NCBI GenBank assembly: GCA_964418125.1
Contig: CAYQKY010000022.1
Location: 1 to 64,000, forward strand
Source of the DNA: JACJXW01 sp964418125
GTDB lineage: Bacteria; Bacteroidota; Bacteroidia; Chitinophagales; Saprospiraceae
Length of the DNA: 64,000 nucleotides
Direction: 5' to 3'
Below are positions 59,847 to 64,000 of this stretch, in pieces. The position numbers were made by a program, and so were the translations under genes. Positions within the stretch are counted from its first letter, which is position 1. Each line of letters starts with the position of its first letter. The notes under the pieces are model-generated. The model was not told where the DNA came from. It ran no database searches and saw only the letters and a list, made by a program, of their open reading frames with translations.

Positions 59847-62051
59847 CTAAAGTTGAGGGTTAAACCAATAAGTCAATTTCAAATTAACGGACCGGAATTT
59901 GGGGCCGAATCCATTGGGGAAATAGTTGTCGTTGTAGACCAGGAACAGATCGGAAAGCGGCGCAAACCGCCATTGCAGCCTTGAGTTGATCCCGATATTG
60001 TCCCGCTGGTTGCTGTACTGAATGGTGGTCGTCCAGAATACGGAACGTGAAAAAGTCACCTCGGCCCTTGGCGTCAACAACCAGAAATCGGCATCGGGTA
60101 TATCTCCGGGCAGCCGGATCCTGTCGTACTGGGCGTCAATGCTGAAACTGGCGTAGGGTTGCATCCGGTAGCCGAGCGTCAGGCCATAGGAGTAATAATG
60201 TCCGTTGAAAAACTGCCCCAGGGTCGAGGTAAGCGCGTACGTAAATGGCCGGGTTACATTCGATGTATAAGTAGTTTCCAACTGGCTGAATTCATAACCC
60301 GTATCGCCCGGGATCGGGCTGCCCTCCTTTCCGGTAGGGTTGAAGTCATCGGCCAGGAAAATGTACTGGCCCAGGTAACGCATCTCAAGATTGGACTGAT
60401 CGCGAAACTCTATGGTGTATTCCGGCCGCCACAATTGATCGGTCTTTTTAAGGTCCAGGCTGGGCCTCCAGAAGGTCAGCGAGATCAGCCTTAGGACATG
60501 CTTATTGACGATCCCCTTCTTTGGATAGAACGTCCTTCCGGCGCCCATCCCGTACTTTACAATGTCTTTTCTGGGGACGAACCCCAGGTCCGATTGAAAA
60601 CCCTGGTTGATGTAAACAAGGTCCGCAGAAAAATACCAGAACCGGTCATTGTAAGCTGCGGTTGCCTGCGATGACAAATTGCCCCGGGCATCATCGGGCT
60701 GGAGCGATTGGTGGACGTAGAATTTCCCCGTCCAGTGGTTGTCTCTGGAAGCCAGGTTATAATCGATACCGTAAACCCGGTTGTACTTTTCATCAGAGGT
60801 TAGAAAATCGTAATCTTCGAAAGTTTCCCGGTTGATAATAAAAGCGCCGATGCTGGACCGTGCCGACACCTTTCGCTGGAGGGCCAGCATTGTGTTGTTA
60901 TTGGAAGGGATCTCATTGGGTTTGTCCTCGTCGGTTTGGATACTCAGAAAACCCAACCTCCAGTTTTGATCGAGCTTGCCGCTCAGGCGGGCTCCTCCGA
61001 TGATGCGGTTCTGGATAAGGTTTCCCGCCGTATCACGCGCCAGCCCGATCCTTCGGGAAAAAAAAGGAGAGGCATCATCGTATATGCTCCCGAATAATCC
61101 GAAAAGGTCACTGTTGTCGATGAAAAACTGGCGCCTTTCGGGGAGCAGTACCTCAAACCTGGTCAGGTTGGTGAAAATGGCATCCACTTCCACATTTGAA
61201 AAATCGGGATTCACCGTGATGTCGAGGTTCATCCCATTACCGATCGCCACTTTAGCATCGCCGCCTACCTTTAATTCCACATCTGACTCATCAATAAGTG
61301 AATTCTTCTGAGCCAGCGTATTCACATAAGGGATCAATGCCAATGGCGTCCTCGATCTGCCCAGCGGTTTTTCAAACTCCAGGGTTCCCATAAAAGCGAG
61401 GCTGGAAAGCAACTGATTCTGGGGGACACGAGCCCAGGCGCTATGCTCCTGGGCCTGATAATCGAACCGATAGGCCTGAAACCGCCAGCTTGGAGCGCCT
61501 TCCGGGAACTTCATAGAGGTGAATGGTATGGCCATCTCCGCTACATAATGATCATCAAACCTCCTGGCCTCTGCCTGCCACTTCATGTCCCATGCCGGAT
61601 TCAGGCCTCTTTCCGAGCCTCCTTCCGAGATCAGTAATTCACGCTGGACCCCAAAAGGGGTTATTCCAAAGAGAAAGGCATTGGCGCCATCGCTGAACGT
61701 GTCGAACAAAACCGATACGTTATCATTGCTCGCTCCGCTAAAATCCCTTTGCAAACTGGTTGCCACATAATCCGGGCCTGAAGATTCCGCATAAATTCCT
61801 ACGTAAATGGTTTCATCATCATACAGGATCCTTACTTCAGTGGGCCTGAGCGCCCGGACAGAATCGGTGGGGAAGTACTGCCAGAAACCGGAAATGGATG
61901 CCGCCTCCTGCCAGGCGGGTTCCTCCAGGGACCCGTCAATGATAATTTCTTCTGAAATATATTTCACGCTCAATGTTCCCGGGTTTTGTTGTCCCAGACA
62001 CCCGACGGAAATAAGAACAGATCCCAGCAGGAGCATTAAGTGGTTTTTCAT
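59847..62051 (-). CDS. DUF5916 outer-membrane protein with CBM9-like N-terminus
   Basis: 734 residues with a signal peptide (MLLLGSVLISVGCLGQ). A CBM9/DOMON-like sugar-binding domain lies at about 30-225 (IIIDGSLEEPAWQEAA is the typical opening). A large beta-barrel-like DUF5916 domain follows with NPDFSNVEVDAIFTNLTRFEVLLPERRQFF and ends LKLTYWFNPQL. The aromatic end fits outer-membrane insertion. Function is unknown; such proteins are common in polysaccharide-using Bacteroidota. An AraC gene lies directly upstream on the same strand, separated by about 90 bp from its own stop codon. Confidence 0.88.
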   Translation of the reverse strand: MKNHLMLLLGSVLISVGCLGQQNPGTLSVKYISEEIIIDGSLEEPAWQEAASISGFWQYFPTDSVRALRPTEVRILYDDETIYVGIYAESSGPDYVATSLQRDFSGASNDNVSVLFDTFSDGANAFLFGITPFGVQRELLISEGGSERGLNPAWDMKWQAEARRFDDHYVAEMAIPFTSMKFPEGAPSWRFQAYRFDYQAQEHSAWARVPQNQLLSSLAFMGTLEFEKPLGRSRTPLALIPYVNTLAQKNSLIDESDVELKVGGDAKVAIGNGMNLDITVNPDFSNVEVDAIFTNLTRFEVLLPERRQFFIDNSDLFGLFGSIYDDASPFFSRRIGLARDTAGNLIQNRIIGGARLSGKLDQNWRLGFLSIQTDEDKPNEIPSNNNTMLALQRKVSARSSIGAFIINRETFEDYDFLTSDEKYNRVYGIDYNLASRDNHWTGKFYVHQSLQPDDARGNLSSQATAAYNDRFWYFSADLVYINQGFQSDLGFVPRKDIVKYGMGAGRTFYPKKGIVNKHVLRLISLTFWRPSLDLKKTDQLWRPEYTIEFRDQSNLEMRYLGQYIFLADDFNPTGKEGSPIPGDTGYEFSQLETTYTSNVTRPFTYALTSTLGQFFNGHYYSYGLTLGYRMQPYASFSIDAQYDRIRLPGDIPDADFWLLTPRAEVTFSRSVFWTTTIQYSNQRDNIGINSRLQWRFAPLSDLFLVYNDNYFPNGFGPKFRSVNLKLTYWFNPQL

Positions 62052-62138
62052 ACGCTCTTGAATTTCAATCTTGTAAGATCAAAATTCGATAAAAGTATGA
62101 GCATTTAATTACACGATACAAACTGATAATTACAAAAA

Positions 62139-63056
62139 TCAAACAGATGCCCCGGGGCCTGTATTCCTGAACTTCAACGGATTCAGGTCCATGTGTTTCC
62201 TGAAAAAATTACTGAAGTGGGTCACTTCTTTGAAGCCCAATGCATAGGCAATTTCAGAAACGCTCCATGCGGTATGTTTCAGCAATACTTTTGATTCCTG
62301 CATGATCCGCCCGGCAATGACTTCTGAAGTAGTTTTACTGGTGGTGGACTTAACGGCCCGGTTGAGGCTGTTTACATGTACATTCAGTTTCTCGGCAAAT
62401 TCGGACGGAGACCTCAGGCCGATCGAAGGGTGTTCATCATCAATGGGAAACTGCCGCTCCAGCAGTTCCATAAACAACCTCGAGATGCGATAGGAGGCAT
62501 CCACCGAGTGGTCCTGTATGGAAGTGGAAGGCTCCAGCTTCAATCCGTAATGGATGAGGTCCAGCACTCTGTTCCGAATGACATCAAACTTGTACTTGTA
62601 TCCGGAATTGAACTCCTGCTCCATCACCTCAAATATTTCCTGAACCTCGCCGGCTTGTTCGTCCGTCAATTCAAAGAGGTGATTTCCGCCGGGTTGAAAG
62701 ATTTCATAATCCCCGAATTGGCTGAACTGATGAAAGAACTGGGCATTGAAAATGCAATAAACGCCATCATACATTTTGTCGAGCTGTTCCCACTTATAGG
62801 GGATCAGTGGGTTGGAAAAGGCCAGGGCCTGCTTTTGTATTTCAAACACCTTATCCGCAAAGTAGACGCGGCTGTTGCCCTTTAGGAGCATGACCTTACA
62901 GAAATCCCTTCTCCGGTAGGGAACAGAGGTGGCCTTCCCTTCCCGGAAAGGCGCTATGTGAAAAATGTTGAAGTGGCCGATATCCTTTCCCAGTTCTTCG
63001 GGCAACAGCTCAAACTTGCGTTTATAGAATTCTTCCAGGGTCTCGACGGAATCCAT
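62139..63056 (-). CDS. AraC family transcriptional regulator
   Basis: 305 residues from MDSVETLEEFYKRKFELLPE; starts at 63101 or 63143 are possible but give an atypical N-terminus. The N-terminal half is a cupin-like sensor region (FCKVMLLKGNSRVYFADKV). The C-terminal 110 residues hold two helix-turn-helix segments (FAEKLNVHVNSLNRAVKSTT, SVSEIAYALGFKEVTHFSNFFRKHM), the AraC/XylS pattern. It is transcribed toward the DUF5916-cupin-ABM genes and could control them. A short AT-rich gap downstream holds no other gene. Confidence 0.88.
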   Translation of the reverse strand: MDSVETLEEFYKRKFELLPEELGKDIGHFNIFHIAPFREGKATSVPYRRRDFCKVMLLKGNSRVYFADKVFEIQKQALAFSNPLIPYKWEQLDKMYDGVYCIFNAQFFHQFSQFGDYEIFQPGGNHLFELTDEQAGEVQEIFEVMEQEFNSGYKYKFDVIRNRVLDLIHYGLKLEPSTSIQDHSVDASYRISRLFMELLERQFPIDDEHPSIGLRSPSEFAEKLNVHVNSLNRAVKSTTSKTTSEVIAGRIMQESKVLLKHTAWSVSEIAYALGFKEVTHFSNFFRKHMDLNPLKFRNTGPGASV

Positions 63057-63255
63057 AGGCTGAATTATTTCATTAAAAAAGCGGATCCATACTGTTTTCA
63101 TTCTCCTGTTCTTTTGAACAAAGAAGCAGATTAACATAAGCATTCACCAACAATATTCAAACTGATAGTTACAAAATACAAACAACTGCGCCCTCGCGCC
63201 ACAAGTTACATTCTGGTTTTCGGAAAGCGTTCCTGCTCTTGTTTGATCGTTTTAT

Positions 63256-63362
63256 GGCGGGCGATCAGGATGATCGCGCCACAGGTGTTTGCAGGTTTTT
63301 GAGTTGCATTTCGGCTTCTGTTCGTTCAGTTTTCCGGCGGGCGATCAGGATGATCGCGCCAC
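63256..63362. repeat. Two 27-bp near-palindromic direct repeats
   Basis: GGCGGGCGATCAGGATGATC followed by GCGCCAC occurs at 63256-63282 and 63336-63362, 80 bp apart. Each copy folds on itself as GGCG...CGCC with GATCAGGATGATC in the middle. The second overlaps the stop of the TPR gene. Confidence 0.7.
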
Positions 63363-64000
63363 TAAAGCTGCCGGATGATGGCCAGCGCCTGCTGGTTTTC
63401 CGGGTTGATCTTCAGCACCCGTTCGATGATCTTTCGGGCCCCTTCGGTATCTTTCTGTACCAGCCTTACAGCCGCCTTGTTGAGCAGGGCCTGTTCGTAG
63501 TCCGGGTCCAGGGCAATGGCCTGGCTGTAGAGTTCTTCCGCTTTCCGGAACTGCCCCTGCAGGGCGTAGGCGTAGCCCAGGTTGGAAAGGGCAACCGGCC
63601 GCCTGGGGTTTTCCCGGAGCACCCATTCCAGGGCTTCTTTGGCCTGCGGCAACTGCTGGAGCTGTATATAGGCGGCGCCCAGCTTTTCCTGAAAATCGAG
63701 GTTGTATTCCATGAGTTCGGCTGCTCGTTGGAAGAAGGCCAGGGCGCGGGGGTAGCCGCCCAGTTTGTAGAAAGCTTCCCCGATGCGGTAGGCCGTCCAG
63801 CCGTCTTGAAGTCCGGAAGGCTGCCGGCTGCCGGCCAGTTCGGCAATGGCTTCGTAGTCCTCCCGGGCAAATAGGTAATGGATAAGGGTGGAGAGTTTTT
63901 CATCCAAAGGCCGGGCCGATTGTTCCAGATAATAGTAAGCGGAATCCAGCATGACGGAAGACTGTACGTACTTGTCGTACATAGCGATATAGCCTTTGGC
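63362..64000 (-). CDS. TPR-repeat protein, 5-prime end outside window
   Basis: At least 212 residues; the frame stays open to the last base of the window, so the start is missing (the internal Met at 63982 need not be the start). It contains about six tetratricopeptide repeats, for example AYRIGEAFYKLGGYPRALAF, KLGAAYIQLQQLPQAKEALE, LSNLGYAYALQGQFRKAEEL and ALLNKAAVRLVQKDTEGARK. TPR arrays mediate protein contacts and often sit in secreted or envelope proteins. No other domain is visible in the part present. Confidence 0.85.
   Translation of the reverse strand, partial: AKGYIAMYDKYVQSSVMLDSAYYYLEQSARPLDEKLSTLIHYLFAREDYEAIAELAGSRQPSGLQDGWTAYRIGEAFYKLGGYPRALAFFQRAAELMEYNLDFQEKLGAAYIQLQQLPQAKEALEWVLRENPRRPVALSNLGYAYALQGQFRKAEELYSQAIALDPDYEQALLNKAAVRLVQKDTEGARKIIERVLKINPENQQALAIIRQL

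Overview
This window looks like chromosome of a Bacteroidota member, probably a Saprospiria (Lewinella/Phaeodactylibacter-like) bacterium. The inference rests on several secreted proteins ending in type IX secretion (T9SS) sorting domains, a BtuB/BtuG-type vitamin B12 uptake pair, a DUF5916 protein, mostly absent Shine-Dalgarno sequences, and a fairly GC-rich genome. The species call is inference only. No rRNA, tRNA or CRISPR array was seen.

Layout. 0.1-4.5 kb: a minus-strand pair (sulfatase-modifying-factor-like protein and Tat-exported Gfo/Idh/MocA oxidoreductase) and a T9SS-exported M1 aminopeptidase. 4.6-9.2 kb: a cobalamin riboswitch followed by a BtuB-like receptor, a BtuG-like surface propeller and a bestrophin-family channel. 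9.4-12.6 kb: two paralogous beta-barrel genes, one split by a small palindromic element, then a three-gene islet with a TIGR04255 protein. 12.8-15.2 kb: a T9SS-exported M14 carboxypeptidase. 15.5-19.9 kb: a compact RiPP-type operon made of a long Cys-rich candidate precursor, an APH-fold kinase, a HopA1-family lyase and a LanC-like cyclase. This resembles class V lanthipeptide machinery and is the most interesting coding feature. 20-28.8 kb: a minus-strand run with an RND efflux pump (adaptor, pump, TolC) interleaved with a nucleotidase and a GtrA protein, followed by XisI and a LolC/E-like permease. 29-38 kb: pirin, a CDGSH iron-sulfur protein, a SPOR protein, a GCS2-CBS fusion and an aromatic-rich secreted protein. 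38.7-50 kb: three related T9SS surface proteins, an OmpA lipoprotein, a coiled-coil membrane protein and a T9SS-exported deiminase resembling Porphyromonas PPAD. 50-55 kb: M20 peptidase, trans-sulfuration PLP enzyme, a repeat-rich secreted protein and an MDR reductase. 55-64 kb: cupins, a rearranged beta-glucosidase/aldo-keto reductase locus, an esterase, a monooxygenase-like lipoprotein, a DUF5916 protein, an AraC regulator and a TPR protein running off the window end.

Two non-coding patterns stand out. First, three palindromic elements of 159-163 bp are flanked by TA. For two of them, removing the element with one TA restores either an open reading frame or a perfect hairpin, which marks them as real TA-targeted insertions. 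Second, many genes are followed directly by a long hairpin built from short repeated words. The words differ from site to site, but the architecture recurs.
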